Shown: positions 42,912 to 52,390, numbered from the stretch's first letter. The stretch is 64,000 bases of DNA from Arthrobacter sp. MAHUQ-56 (GCF_019710585.1 NZ_JAIFZQ010000008.1:124001-188000), one strand, 5' to 3'. The notes: a model not told the origin generated them from the letters alone. Numbers and translations: made by a program.

Positions 42912-43763
42912 TCAGAGCAGCACACTTCCTTTGATGCAGGTTGTTGAGTGGCCCCCTACCCAGATGTCTCCGCCCCCGGCTTCGACATGGATGCGCCCCG
43001 AGCGCCCCAGGACGGTGCCCTGCGAGGCCACGTAGCACTCAGGGGCCCTGCCGCTGCCGATCAGCCACTGCGCCGCACCCGCGTTGAAACTGCCTGTCAC
43101 AGGATCCTCCACCAACGCTTCACCGGGCAGGAACGTGCGGACCTCAAAGTCCGCATCCGCGCCGGGCTCGTGCGGGGCGAGCACCCCGACCTTGAGGTTT
43201 CCCAAAGCAGCCGTATCCGGATCGATGGCCAGGACCTGCTCCGCGGACTCCAGCAGGACGCCAATCCACTCCGGACCGTTGACCAGCCAGGACGAGTCCA
43301 CGATGTCGCCGGCAGCCAGGCCGAGCCCCTCCGCCACCTGCTGCCGCTCCTGCTCACCAAGTGCGCCGAAGCGGGTGAGGGGCGGGGCAGCGAAGGCAAG
43401 GCGGCCGCCGTCGTGCTTAATCCGGACCAGGCCCGCGCCACACTCCTGCACCACGTAGCCGTCGGTTCGGGGCACTCCCCCGGCCTCCAGCCAGGTGTGC
43501 GCCGAGCCCAAAGTGGGGTGGCCAGCGAACGGAAACTCCTCTGAACCGGTGAAGATGCGGACCCGGTAATCCGCGCGGGAGTCCTCCGGCGGAAGGAGGA
43601 ACGTGGTTTCGGACAGGTTGGTCCAGTTGGCGAAGTGCTGCATCGTCGCTGTATCCAGGCCCCGGCCATCGAGCACGACGGCCAGCGGATTGCCGCGGTA
43701 GGCCTGCGGGGAGAAGACATCAACCTGGTGGAAGGGACGGCTGCGGGGGATCGTTCGGTTCAC
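42912..43763 (-). CDS. PhzF-family isomerase/epimerase-like protein
   Basis: 283 residues of the diaminopimelate-epimerase fold. Two related halves, with the catalytic Glu in NLSETTFLL and the GHPTLGSAH motif near 80-90, and EDPVTGSFNAGAA in the second half. PhzF proteins isomerise dihydro-aromatic acids; there are no phenazine genes here, so the substrate is unknown. Followed by nothing in the operon. Confidence 0.85.
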   Translation of the reverse strand: MNRTIPRSRPFHQVDVFSPQAYRGNPLAVVLDGRGLDTATMQHFANWTNLSETTFLLPPEDSRADYRVRIFTGSEEFPFAGHPTLGSAHTWLEAGGVPRTDGYVVQECGAGLVRIKHDGGRLAFAAPPLTRFGALGEQERQQVAEGLGLAAGDIVDSSWLVNGPEWIGVLLESAEQVLAIDPDTAALGNLKVGVLAPHEPGADADFEVRTFLPGEALVEDPVTGSFNAGAAQWLIGSGRAPECYVASQGTVLGRSGRIHVEAGGGDIWVGGHSTTCIKGSVLL

Positions 43764-43781
43764 CGGTGCAGGCTACCACCG

Positions 43782-43827
43782 AAAAAACGAAAGACCCCCG
43801 CCACCGGATACCGGCAGCGGGGGTCTT
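43782..43827 (-). terminator. Terminator of the ribosomal operon
   Basis: On the minus strand, an 11-bp stem AAGACCCCCGC/GCGGGGGTCTT (43827-43817 with 43801-43791) is followed by six T at 43787-43782, right after rplI. Confidence 0.85.
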
Positions 43828-43844
43828 GACGTGCAGCGCGGAAA

Positions 43845-44297
43845 CTACTTCCCGGCGACGACGTTCAGTTCGATCACGGCGGCAACGTCAGCGTGGAGGC
43901 GGACGTTGGCCTGGTAGGAACCGACCGACTTGATGTGGGCCGGCAGTTCCACCTTGCGCTTGTCGATCTTGCCAAGGCCTGCGGCCTCAACGGCGTCGGC
44001 AACGTCGCCCTGCTTGACGGTGCCGAACAGGCGGCCGGACTCGCCGGCCTTGACGACCAGCTTGACCGGCTTGGCGGACAGTGCAGCGGCCTGCTTCTGA
44101 GCATCTTCCAGGGAAGCGTGCTCGCGGGCGGCGCGGGCAGCCTTGATGGACTCAACCTGCTTCTCGCCACCCTTGGACCAGGTCAGGGCGAAGTTGCGGG
44201 GCAGCAGGTAGTTACGTGCGTAACCGTCCTTGACCTCGACAACATCGCCAGCAGCACCGAGACCGGTAACTTCGTGGGTCAGAATGAGCTTTGCCAT
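43845..44297 (-). CDS. rplI: 50S ribosomal protein L9
   Basis: 150 residues: N-terminal rRNA-binding domain [29 protein letters not shown] (position 1-29), a long connecting helix (35-75) and the C-terminal domain [14 protein letters not shown]. It binds 23S rRNA near the L1 stalk. Last gene of rpsF-ssb-rpsR-rplI, 17 nt after rpsR, and followed by the terminator. Confidence 0.97.
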   Translation of the reverse strand: MAKLILTHEVTGLGAAGDVVEVKDGYARNYLLPRNFALTWSKGGEKQVESIKAARAAREHASLEDAQKQAAALSAKPVKLVVKAGESGRLFGTVKQGDVADAVEAAGLGKIDKRKVELPAHIKSVGSYQANVRLHADVAAVIELNVVAGK

Positions 44298-44314
44298 GTT
44301 AGTTAATCCCTTCC

Positions 44315-44554
44315 TTAGCCGCGGCCAGCGCCGGAGTAAGGCAGCAGAGCAACTTCGCGGGCGTTCTTGATTGCCTGGGCGATCTTGCGCTGTTCCTGCA
44401 CCGTAACGCCAGTGACGCGACGGGCGCGGATCTTGCCGCGGTCGGAGATGAACTTGCGCAGCAATGCTACGTCCTTGTAGTCGATGACAGTGATGTCAGC
44501 GGCCTTCAAGGGGTTGGACTTTGGTTTGGGCTTACGGAGTTCAGCCTTAGCCAT
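44315..44554 (-). CDS. rpsR: 30S ribosomal protein S18
   Basis: 79 residues. The family core [19 protein letters not shown] and [14 protein letters not shown] is clear. It has no CXXC zinc ribbon, i.e. the zinc-independent form. It binds the S6-S18 site on 16S rRNA as a heterodimer with the rpsF product, and the pair may also bind the mRNA leader. Between ssb and rplI. Confidence 0.97.
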   Translation of the reverse strand: MAKAELRKPKPKSNPLKAADITVIDYKDVALLRKFISDRGKIRARRVTGVTVQEQRKIAQAIKNAREVALLPYSGAGRG

Positions 44555-44679
44555 CGTGGAGCTCCTATTCTAGGGAGCCCGTGGATATTGATCCACGGGA
44601 TGGTGGTGGTCCGACGGCGGAAACCGCTTTGGGTGCGTTCAGCACCCCGGCAGTCCCGGCACCGGGCCTTTGTTTGGGT

Positions 44680-45249
44680 TTAGAAGGGAGGTTCGGAATC
44701 GGGGCCGTTGCCCCAGCCGCCTGCGTTGGACACCCCGGGCGTGGCCCAGGGATCGTCCTGTGCAGCCTGCTGGTTGCCGCCGCCCCAGCCTCCACCGGAG
44801 TTGCCACCCTGGTTGCCAGAGTTGCCGCCTCCGAAGCCACCGCCGCTGTTGCCGCCGCCGAAGCCACCCTGGCCCCCGCCGGAGCGCTGGGTGCGGTTGA
44901 CCTTGGCGTTGGCGTAGCGCAGGCTCGGGCCGATCTCGTCGACCTCAAGCTCGATGACGGTGCGCTTTTCGCCTTCTTTTGTTTCGTAGGAACGGCTCTT
45001 CAGGCGGCCGGTTACGATGACGCGCATTCCCTTGGTGAGGGATTCGGCAACGTTCTCGGCTGCTTCACGCCACACCGCGGCGCGGAGGAACAGGGTTTCC
45101 CCGTCCTTCCACTCGTTGGACTGGCGATCAAAGGTGCGTGGAGTGGAAGCGATGGTGAAGTTCGCTACTGCGGAACCTGACGGTGTGAACCGCAATTCCG
45201 GGTCATTGGTGAGGTTACCGATGACCGTAATGGTGGTCTCGCCTGCCAT
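44680..45249 (-). CDS. ssb: Single-stranded DNA-binding protein
   Basis: 189 residues. OB fold with [21 protein letters not shown] at the start and a [14 protein letters not shown] segment that contacts DNA, then a Gly/Asn/Gln-rich linker (115-170, GGFGGGNSG repeats) and the acidic tip DSEPPF that recruits replication and repair proteins. Lies in the rpsF operon, as in many bacteria. Confidence 0.96.
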   Translation of the reverse strand: MAGETTITVIGNLTNDPELRFTPSGSAVANFTIASTPRTFDRQSNEWKDGETLFLRAAVWREAAENVAESLTKGMRVIVTGRLKSRSYETKEGEKRTVIELEVDEIGPSLRYANAKVNRTQRSGGGQGGFGGGNSGGGFGGGNSGNQGGNSGGGWGGGNQQAAQDDPWATPGVSNAGGWGNGPDSEPPF

Positions 45250-45322
45250 CTACTGCCTCCTTGTTCGATCCTGGGTGAAGAGTGCGTGTCCTGCGGGGTA
45301 AAGAATGAAAGTGGATACTGAA

Positions 45323-45628
45323 TTACTCAGCAACAACCTTCTGCTCTTCGGGGCGGGTGATCTTGGTGCGCATGATGGTCTCGTTAAGAGACAGCTGGCG
45401 GTCAAGTTCCTTGGCGGTTTCCGGCTTGGCGGTGAAGTTCACCACGGCGTAGATACCTTCGGACTTCTTCTTGATGTCGTAAGCCAGACGGCGACGGCCC
45501 CAGATGTCAACCTTCTCGATGGTTCCACCATCGTTGGTGATGACGTTCAGGAACTTCTGAAGCGACGGCTCAACGGTACGCTCTTCGACCTCGGGGTCGA
45601 TGATTACCATCAATTCGTAAGGACGCAT
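45323..45628 (-). CDS. rpsF: 30S ribosomal protein S6
   Basis: 101 residues of ferredoxin-like S6: [17 protein letters not shown] at the N-terminus, [15 protein letters not shown] in the second half. The ATG at 45628 is preceded by AAAGGAGG at normal spacing; a start four codons earlier is less likely. First gene of the operon, with an extended structured leader. Confidence 0.97.
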   Translation of the reverse strand: MRPYELMVIIDPEVEERTVEPSLQKFLNVITNDGGTIEKVDIWGRRRLAYDIKKKSEGIYAVVNFTAKPETAKELDRQLSLNETIMRTKITRPEEQKVVAE

Positions 45629-45638
45629 ATGTGAACCC

Positions 45639-45683
45639 ACCTCCTTTGGGCTAAGCGGTTACGGCATTTCCGTAACAGGAGGT
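45639..45683 (-). promoter_or_regulatory. rpsF leader hairpin hiding the ribosome-binding site
   Basis: On the minus strand, ACCTCC (45683-45678) pairs with GGAGGT (45644-45639), the rpsF ribosome site. Between them lies a second hairpin GTTACGG/CCGTAAC (45676-45670, 45664-45658) with a 5-nt loop. S6:S18 complexes are known to bind a leader element of the rpsF operon in many bacteria, so this is a candidate autoregulatory element. A palindrome CACTATCTTAGTG at 45743-45755 marks a likely -10 region. Confidence 0.6.
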
Positions 45684-45994
45684 TCATTTGCGTGCCGGGC
45701 GGCGCCCCGTCCCGGAACGGGAGCTGGACGCAGCACAGACTTCACTATCTTAGTGCATGCCGCCCGGTTAGGCGATTCGCGCTTGACTCAAGGCTAGCGG
45801 CGGAGGTATCTGCCCCGTCTCCCTGTCGCGGCCTATGTGGAAAACCCCGCAGCGGCCGACCCCGCAACTCCCTAGTGGTTGCGGACCCGAAAGACCCTAT
45901 TGTCCCGGGGGAATCGGGGAGTCTAAGTTGGCCGTAAACGCGGGGCGGCTGGGGGCCTCCTGATCGATTCCCTCCTGCACGCAAGGTGGACAAG

Positions 45995-48031
45995 ATGCCC
46001 AAAGCAAAAACCCCCGCAGCCGTCGTTGCCCAATCCTTGGCCCTGGCAGTTGCCCTGCTCGTGAGCCTGATCGCGGCCGTCAGCAGCGCCCAGGCCGCCG
46101 AGAACTACGGATACCAGAGCATCAGTTACTCCGGTGTGGCCAACGCGCCTACCTCGGACAAGCCCCAGAGCAAGCTCTGGTGGAACGATGGCACGTGGTG
46201 GGCGGACATGTGGGCCACGGGAAGCGGTTGGCACATCTTCCGCCTCGACAGGGCAACCCACGCATGGGTGGATACCGGCATCCTCAACGACAACCGCAGC
46301 AACACGCTGGCGGACACGCTGTGGGACGGCAACAAGCTGTACATCGCCTCGCACGTTGTCACGGTATCGGGTGACTCGAGTACCAAGCCATCGGTCTCCG
46401 GCCAGCCCGCCAAGCTTTACCGGTACAGCTATGCTTCGGGCAAATACACGCTGGACTCCGGGTTTCCCACCACTATCACCAACAACAGCAGCGAGTCGAT
46501 GACCATCGACAAGGACACCACGGGGGCAATCTGGGCCACCTGGACCCAGGTGTCGGGAAGCTCCACCTCCGGCTACACCAGCAGCGTCTACGTGAACGCA
46601 TCCGCCCCGGGCGGTACCACATGGGGAACGCCCTTCATCCTGCCCGTGGCGGATCCAAACCCGGCGCCGGATGATATCTCCGCGGTCGTCGCCTTTGGGA
46701 AAAACAAGATCGGGGTGATGTGGAGCGACCACAGTTCCAACGCTGTCTACTGGGCAACCCGCACCGACGGAACCTCCCCCACGGCGGCATCATCCTGGAA
46801 CTTCCAGCCTGCGGTCCAGGGCAAGGGCCAGGCGGATGACCACTTGAACATCAAGGCCCTCATTGCCGACACGGCGGGACGTGTCTACGCCGCAGTGAAG
46901 ACGAGCCTGAATGACATCTCGACCGACAAAACACTTCCGGAGCTGCAACTGCTGGTGTTCAAGCCGGGAACGGGCTCCTTCACCAAGTCGACCATCGCCA
47001 CCATTGCTGACTGCGTCACCCGGCCGCAAATACTGCTGGACACCGCAAACAACCTGGTCAGGGCGTTCTACACGGGACCGTCCACGTCGGTATCCGGCTG
47101 CGCGTATTCGGGCATACCAGGCAGTATCTACGAAAAGACTGCCTCCATGGACAACCCCGTCTTCGGCAGCGGCCGGGGAACCCCGGTCATCCAGGACGGG
47201 GCGTCGGCCAACATGAACGATGTCACCACCACCAAACAGAGCGTAAACGCCACCACCGGCGTCGTGGTCATGGCCAGCAACAAGGCCACGCAGCGCTACT
47301 GGTACTCGGACCGGCCGCTGGGAACGGCACCCTCGCCGTCGCCCTCGCCGTCGCCCTCGCCCTCGCCGTCACCCTCGCCCTCCCCGTCACCCTCACCGTC
47401 TCCAACGGGGGCCATCAGCGTAGTGGGCACGGCCAGTAACTACTCCGGCACTGCCACCACCATTACGCTGACGAAGCCGTCGGCGGCTGCCGCCGGCGAC
47501 GTCCTGGTTGCATCCTTTACCGCAGACCAGAACCCCTCGATCAGTACTGCCCCCGCCGGGTGGACGCCAATCGTCAACGGGCTCAAGATCAGCACGGGAG
47601 CCAAGCTGTTTTCGTACTATCACGTCGTCGGAACGGGTGATGGGTCCTCCTACTCCTGGACCACCAGCCCGGCGGTGAAGTGGGGCGGGGGCATCACGGC
47701 CTACCGCGGCGTCAACACCACCACACCCCTGGACAGTGGCGTGGCAACCAAGGTGGACGCCACCTACTCGGCCACCAGCATCACGGTCCCTGGAATCACC
47801 ACCGCGAGCAACGGCGCCCTCCTGATCGGCGGCGTGGGGTTCGACAGTGGCAACCCCGCCGCGACACCGCCCGCCGGATGGACCGAACGCTACGAGGCTG
47901 CGGGCGGCCAGGTAGCAGAGCAGGCCGACAAGCCGCAGTCCACCGCCGGCGCCAGTGGCACCGCTACGTGGACCCTTTCAAGCCCCAAGGGAGTGGGGGC
48001 ATGGCAGGCGGCATTGAAACCCGCCAGTTGA
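45995..48031 (+). CDS. Secreted two-domain protein with Ser-Pro linker
   Basis: 678 residues. A signal peptide (1-34, ends SSAQA) precedes a propeller-like domain with repeating Trp-rich strands (WWNDGTWWADMW, IWATWTQVSGSS, GVMWSDHSSNAVYWA) to about 440. A (Ser-Pro) linker (446-470) leads to a C-terminal beta-sandwich (475-678, GDVLVASFTADQNPS). No LPXTG or membrane anchor, so it is released or bound non-covalently. ATG 45995 follows AAGGTGG. Opens the polysaccharide locus; it may bind or process the polymer. Confidence 0.8.
   Translation: MPKAKTPAAVVAQSLALAVALLVSLIAAVSSAQAAENYGYQSISYSGVANAPTSDKPQSKLWWNDGTWWADMWATGSGWHIFRLDRATHAWVDTGILNDNRSNTLADTLWDGNKLYIASHVVTVSGDSSTKPSVSGQPAKLYRYSYASGKYTLDSGFPTTITNNSSESMTIDKDTTGAIWATWTQVSGSSTSGYTSSVYVNASAPGGTTWGTPFILPVADPNPAPDDISAVVAFGKNKIGVMWSDHSSNAVYWATRTDGTSPTAASSWNFQPAVQGKGQADDHLNIKALIADTAGRVYAAVKTSLNDISTDKTLPELQLLVFKPGTGSFTKSTIATIADCVTRPQILLDTANNLVRAFYTGPSTSVSGCAYSGIPGSIYEKTASMDNPVFGSGRGTPVIQDGASANMNDVTTTKQSVNATTGVVVMASNKATQRYWYSDRPLGTAPSPSPSPSPSPSPSPSPSPSPSPSPTGAISVVGTASNYSGTATTITLTKPSAAAAGDVLVASFTADQNPSISTAPAGWTPIVNGLKISTGAKLFSYYHVVGTGDGSSYSWTTSPAVKWGGGITAYRGVNTTTPLDSGVATKVDATYSATSITVPGITTASNGALLIGGVGFDSGNPAATPPAGWTERYEAAGGQVAEQADKPQSTAGASGTATWTLSSPKGVGAWQAALKPAS
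47330..47405 (+). repeat. Hexanucleotide tandem repeat encoding Ser-Pro
   Basis: About 12.5 imperfect copies of CCSTCS-type hexamers code for the (Ser-Pro) linker of the secreted protein. Length changes by whole units keep the reading frame. Confidence 0.9.
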
Positions 48032-48050
48032 GCAACCCCTAAAGGCTCCG

Positions 48051-48094
48051 TGCGGGCTGCGTTGCCAGTACGGCGGCGCAGCCCGCAGGTTTTT
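48051..48094 (+). terminator. Rho-independent terminator
   Basis: 11-bp stem TGCGGGCTGCG/CGCAGCCCGCA (48051-48061, 48077-48087) followed by GG and five T, just after the secreted protein gene. Transcription of the next gene needs its own start within 48095-48276. Confidence 0.85.
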
Positions 48095-48276
48095 GTGAAC
48101 CCTGCGGTTCAGTGCCTGGACCATTGCAGGTACCCGCAATTTCCACATTCTTCCCCCCGCACACCCACACACGGGCGGACCTCCGGAACCACGCCAGTCG
48201 CGGGCGGAATAGCTTGGCAGCGTACGGCAAAAGCGGCAAGCAGCGACAAGAGAAACCGCCGGAAAAGGGAGCAACC

Positions 48277-49944
48277 ATGGCAAAAGAAGAGGTCCCGCAA
48301 ACTGACTGGACCTTGTCAGGTCCCTTTACCGCGCCTGCCCGTCCGCAACATCAACCTCCAGGAGGGATAGCTCAGTTGAGTAACCAGGATATTGCCGCTG
48401 GCAACGAGGGATCCGGGGCCGGCCTTGGCCTGAGGGACTATGCCCGGATAGCCCGGACCTACTGGAAGTTCATCACGGTGGTGACCCTGGTCTTCACCGT
48501 GGCAGCAATGGCGTGGAGCTCCATGCGGCCCCGCGTCTATGCCGCCGAGGCCAGCGCGGTGGTGGTTGCAGCCGGAACGGAAAGCGTCAGCAGCCTCCTC
48601 GCCGGGGACACGCTCGCCAAGGCGAGGGCCAAGAACTACAAGTCCCTGGCTGAATCGCGGCTCGTTGCGGACAACGTCAGTGCTTCCACGGGAGTGAAGA
48701 TGACCGGCGCGGAACTGCTGGACTCCGTCAGCGTCAATGTTCCCCGCGACACGGCCGAAATCCGGATCCACGCCGAGTCCTCCGACCCCACCACTGCACA
48801 GAAAGTCGCTGACGCGTGGGTCGCCGAGCTGGGCAGGCAGGTTCAAGAGAGGGAGAGGGCGTCTGCCACTGCGGCAGCAGGCCAGCCCGCGCCTGCGGCG
48901 GTGCCGCCGCTTTCCCTGGTTTCCCTGGACGCGGCCACCGTTCCCACGGCTCCCGTCTCTCCCGGCGTTGGTTTGTCTACGGCTTCCGGTGCGCTCATGG
49001 GCCTCCTTCTGGGCTACGTCGCCGCGCTCCTGCGGCACCGCCTGGACCGGCGGGTCCGGACCGCAGCAGAGGTTGAGAAGCTCTTCTCCGTACCGGTGGT
49101 TGGAGCGCTTCCCGTCGATTCCACGCTGCAAGGTGGCAACAAAGTGTTGGAGAGCCCGTCACGCAAGCCCGGTGCATACGGGCATAACCCGGCATTCGCT
49201 GAAGCACTGCGTGAACTGCGCACCAATTTGACCTTCCTCGACGTCGACAACCCGCCCCGGATCATCGTCGTCACGAGTTCTGTGAGCGGGGAAGGCAAAT
49301 CAACCATCGCCGCCAACCTGGCCTCCGCCATGGCGGCGGCAGGCGAGGACGTCGTCGTTGTCGATGGTGACCTCAGGCATCCCAGCATCGCCCGTATCTT
49401 CGGCGTGGTTCCGGGCATCGGCATCACGGACATACTGACCGGAAAAGCGCGCGTGGACGACGTTCTCCAGCAACGGAGCGACCTGCCCAACCTGCGGATC
49501 CTTGGATCCGGCCGGATTCCCCCGAACCCGAGCGAACTACTGAGCTCGCGGGCAATGAAGCAGCTGATCTGTTCCCTGTCGGAGAGAGGCGTCGTCATCA
49601 TTGACGCTCCCCCGCTGCTCCCGGTCACCGACGCCGTGCTCCTGGCGCGCGTCGCCGACGGTGCCATCGTGGTTGTCAGGGCCGGCCGGACCACGAAGGA
49701 ACAGCTCTCGAAGTCCCTCGGAAACCTTCGAAGGGTCAGCGCGGGCGTTCTCGGCACACTGCTGAACTGTGTACCGGCAAAAGAATTTGACGGCTACTCG
49801 TACTACACGCCCGATCCGGAACCTGCCGAGGCGGCCGTTCCCAAAGACCACGATGTTGCACCGCATGCAAGGCGGCGGGAACTTCCTCCCCCCGTCTCCG
49901 AAGCCGGCGAAGACACCTACAGCAGGAGCGTCTCTTCATCCTAG
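48277..49944 (+). CDS. Polysaccharide co-polymerase with BY-kinase domain (Wzz/CapAB type)
   Basis: 555 residues. Wzz-like N-terminal part: membrane helix 1 (about 68-88, WKFITVVTLVFTVAAMAW), extracellular domain, helix 2 (236-258). C-terminal bacterial tyrosine kinase: Walker A SGEGKST, Walker A' VVDGDLRHP, Walker B VVIIDAPP, and a Tyr cluster (GYSYYT) for autophosphorylation. Controls chain length and export of the polymer. ATG 48277 is used, but TTG 48376 with AGGAGGG upstream is an equally good start. Confidence 0.9.
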   Translation: MAKEEVPQTDWTLSGPFTAPARPQHQPPGGIAQLSNQDIAAGNEGSGAGLGLRDYARIARTYWKFITVVTLVFTVAAMAWSSMRPRVYAAEASAVVVAAGTESVSSLLAGDTLAKARAKNYKSLAESRLVADNVSASTGVKMTGAELLDSVSVNVPRDTAEIRIHAESSDPTTAQKVADAWVAELGRQVQERERASATAAAGQPAPAAVPPLSLVSLDAATVPTAPVSPGVGLSTASGALMGLLLGYVAALLRHRLDRRVRTAAEVEKLFSVPVVGALPVDSTLQGGNKVLESPSRKPGAYGHNPAFAEALRELRTNLTFLDVDNPPRIIVVTSSVSGEGKSTIAANLASAMAAAGEDVVVVDGDLRHPSIARIFGVVPGIGITDILTGKARVDDVLQQRSDLPNLRILGSGRIPPNPSELLSSRAMKQLICSLSERGVVIIDAPPLLPVTDAVLLARVADGAIVVVRAGRTTKEQLSKSLGNLRRVSAGVLGTLLNCVPAKEFDGYSYYTPDPEPAEAAVPKDHDVAPHARRRELPPPVSEAGEDTYSRSVSSS

Positions 49945-50037
49945 GCGGCACATTCCCTGACCGCCCGCGGCTTTCGGCTTCGGCCGGCAGTACCGAACGC
50001 AGCAGCACTGTCTGACGAAACTTACAGAGGAGAACGA

Positions 50038-51165
50038 ATGTCCAGGTCGGTTGTGGTCATCGGGACGCGCGGCTACCCGAGCTATTACGGTGGTTTTGAG
50101 ACCGCCGTGCGGCGCTTGGCACCGTTTCTTGCCGACGCCGGATGGGACGTCAACGTGTACTGCCGGCCCGGCCAGACCAAAGACGAAGACGCCGACCGGG
50201 ACCCGCGCGTGCGAACCACGACCACTGTGGGGCTGGAGAGCAAGTCGCTGAGTACCCTCTCCTTCGGTTTGTCCTCGGTTCTTCACGCAGTCTGGCAGAA
50301 GCCCCAGGTTGCATTGGTCATGAACGTGGCCAATGGCTTTTTCCTTCCACTCCTCAAGCTTCGGGGAATACCCACTGTGGTGAATGTGGATGGAATTGAA
50401 TGGGAACGCGCCAAATGGAGCCGTTTCGCAAAGTTCGTATTCCGGCAGGGGGCACGGCTGACGGCGCGTTACGGCACCATCCTGATCAGCGACTCGCGCG
50501 AAATCCAACGCCGCTGGAAACAAGACTTTGGCAGGGACAGCGTCTTCATTCCCTATGGAGCGAACCTCGAAAGTCCACATGAAATCGTGCCGGGCCTGGA
50601 ACCGGACTCCTACGTGCTGATGGTTGCCCGGTTTGTTCCCGAAAACACTGTTTCCGAGTTCTTCCAGGCGGCCGAAGTCCTCGCCGAGCAGCATCCAGTG
50701 GTCATCGTCGGTTCCAGTGGCTACGGCGGAACGCTGGACGAAGCCGCACAGCGCCTGGGCGAGCACGCCAACGTCCAGTGGCTTGGCCACGTCAGTGACG
50801 ACCAGAAGCTCCTGTCGCTCTGGCACCATGCAGGCGTCTACTTCCATGGCCACAGCGTGGGGGGAACGAACCCGGCACTGGTCCAGGCGATGGCATGCGG
50901 GGCGCCCGTCGTAGCGCGGCATACTCCCTACAACGCCGAGGTCCTGACAACGGAGGAACACCTGGTGTCACCGGACCCCGCAGCCATTGAGCAGGCATTG
51001 CGCCGGATGTTGAACGACCAGGACTTGAGGGCCAAGGCCAGGGCAGCAAACAGGGAACGGGCGGCGGTGCACTACAACTGGGAAGATGTTTGCACGGGTT
51101 ATGAACTGACGCTCCAGGAAGCGATCCTGGCCGGGAAGAGGAGCCGACGGGGGGCACGGAAGTGA
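50038..51165 (+). CDS. Glycosyltransferase (DUF1972/GT4-like)
   Basis: 375-residue GT-B enzyme. N-terminal half starts MSRSVVVIGTRGYPSYYGGFE, the usual opening of DUF1972 rhamnosyltransferase-like proteins; the C-terminal donor half has FIPYGANLE and the GT4-type HGHSVGGTNPALVQAMACG. AGAGGAG precedes the ATG. Adds a sugar to the lipid-linked repeat unit on the cytoplasmic side. It overlaps the next glycosyltransferase by 4 nt. Confidence 0.9.
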   Translation: MSRSVVVIGTRGYPSYYGGFETAVRRLAPFLADAGWDVNVYCRPGQTKDEDADRDPRVRTTTTVGLESKSLSTLSFGLSSVLHAVWQKPQVALVMNVANGFFLPLLKLRGIPTVVNVDGIEWERAKWSRFAKFVFRQGARLTARYGTILISDSREIQRRWKQDFGRDSVFIPYGANLESPHEIVPGLEPDSYVLMVARFVPENTVSEFFQAAEVLAEQHPVVIVGSSGYGGTLDEAAQRLGEHANVQWLGHVSDDQKLLSLWHHAGVYFHGHSVGGTNPALVQAMACGAPVVARHTPYNAEVLTTEEHLVSPDPAAIEQALRRMLNDQDLRAKARAANRERAAVHYNWEDVCTGYELTLQEAILAGKRSRRGARK

Positions 51166-52244
51166 CCTTTGGACTCCGGACAAACGGAATTCAAGTTCCC
51201 CGCCCTGCCCCGGCCGGGTGTCCGCGGGTCATTGTGGTAAACCCCCTGGGTATGGCGCTCAGCCATTACACCGCTGCCCTGGTGCAGCATCTGTCTGATG
51301 CAGGAATTGAGTCAGAACAGCTTTCTGTTCTCGAGCCCTCACAATCCGGAAAAAGCCGTCTGCACTGGCTGGCAGCCTATTCGCGGCTGCTCATGTCCGC
51401 GGGGCGGCAGGCACGCAAGGCGCACGCGCCTGAGAAGGTCCTTCTCACGTGGCCGGTACTCGGTTTCCTGGATCTCCTGATGGTCAAGGCCCTGTGTGGC
51501 CGCTCGGGAATCGTCATCTATCACGACCCGCGGCCACTCGTCCGGTCGGTAGGCAGCAGCCGTGCTGTCGCCCGCGCGGTGCGGCTGGTCCGGAACCGGC
51601 CCGCCACCGTGGTGCACAGCAAGGAAGCAGCGAAGGCCATGGAGGACGTGGGACTGGGGGATGGCCTCACGGTGCTGCCCCATCCGATGTTTCCTGCCAC
51701 CGCCGCAGCCGGCGAGCCCGCGCCCGCCCATGGGACAGACACCAGGCCGCGTGTCCGCGTGCTCGGCCAGTACAAGGCTGACCGGGACGTTGGCCTGCTC
51801 GAGTCATTGGCAGGCAGGCTTGGCTCGAAGTACCAGCTCGACGTGGTTGGCCGCGGCTGGCCGGACGTGAAGGGCTGGAACGTCGACGCGCGCTTCGTCC
51901 CCGAGGCGGAACTCGATGAACTTATTGCAACCAGTGGCGCCATACTCATCCCGTACAAGCGGTTCTACCAAAGCGGGATCGCCGTCCGGGCACTCGAACG
52001 GGCCGTTCCGATAGTCGGGCGGGCCGGGACGAGCCTGCGGGAACTGTACGGGCCGCAATCCCGTCTCCTGGTTCCGGAGGCCGGGGGCGCGCCAGGGACG
52101 GAACCGGAAGTCGAAGCGTGGGCCTCCGCGATTGAACATGCCCTGGAACACGGAAGAACCGAAGCAGCGCTGGCCGCACAACGCTTCCACGAGGAGGCAA
52201 CCAGGGGCTGGGCTTCCCTCGGCCCGCGCCCCTCTTCCCGATAG
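51162..52244 (+). CDS. Glycosyltransferase, GT-B fold
   Basis: 360 residues starting at GTG 51162 (GTGA overlap with the previous stop). NPLGMALSHYTAALVQHL opens the acceptor half, and a donor-binding half follows with RVRVLGQYKADRDVG, ILIPYKRFYQSGIAVRALE and an E-x7-E type end. A strong pairing with the previous gene suggests consecutive sugar additions. Donor unknown. Confidence 0.83.
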   Translation: MTFGLRTNGIQVPRPAPAGCPRVIVVNPLGMALSHYTAALVQHLSDAGIESEQLSVLEPSQSGKSRLHWLAAYSRLLMSAGRQARKAHAPEKVLLTWPVLGFLDLLMVKALCGRSGIVIYHDPRPLVRSVGSSRAVARAVRLVRNRPATVVHSKEAAKAMEDVGLGDGLTVLPHPMFPATAAAGEPAPAHGTDTRPRVRVLGQYKADRDVGLLESLAGRLGSKYQLDVVGRGWPDVKGWNVDARFVPEAELDELIATSGAILIPYKRFYQSGIAVRALERAVPIVGRAGTSLRELYGPQSRLLVPEAGGAPGTEPEVEAWASAIEHALEHGRTEAALAAQRFHEEATRGWASLGPRPSSR

Positions 52245-52249
52245 CCCGA

Positions 52250-52390
52250 CCCTCCTTCGCGCGTTCCGGCTTCCTTCGCTACGGCCCGCGCTACGGTCCG
52301 GCTTCCTTCGCGCAGCCCCGATCCGCCTTCGCTACAGCCCGGCCTGATTCGCGCAGCCCACTGCCTTCGCGGCAGTCCGGCTTCGTAGCC
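52250..52390. repeat. Degenerate tandem repeats, about 20 bp each
   Basis: Roughly seven imperfect copies of a CTTCCTTCGC-(tac/gcg)-gcCCGG unit follow the glycosyltransferase stop. They are most alike near 52269 and 52310. The units do not form one clear ORF. Confidence 0.65.

Noticed and set aside
42912-43763. Phenazine biosynthesis cluster
   Set aside because: Only a PhzF-family gene is present; no other phz gene is nearby.
47330-47405. CRISPR-like or VNTR array
   Set aside because: The short repeats code in frame for a Ser-Pro linker; there are no spacers.
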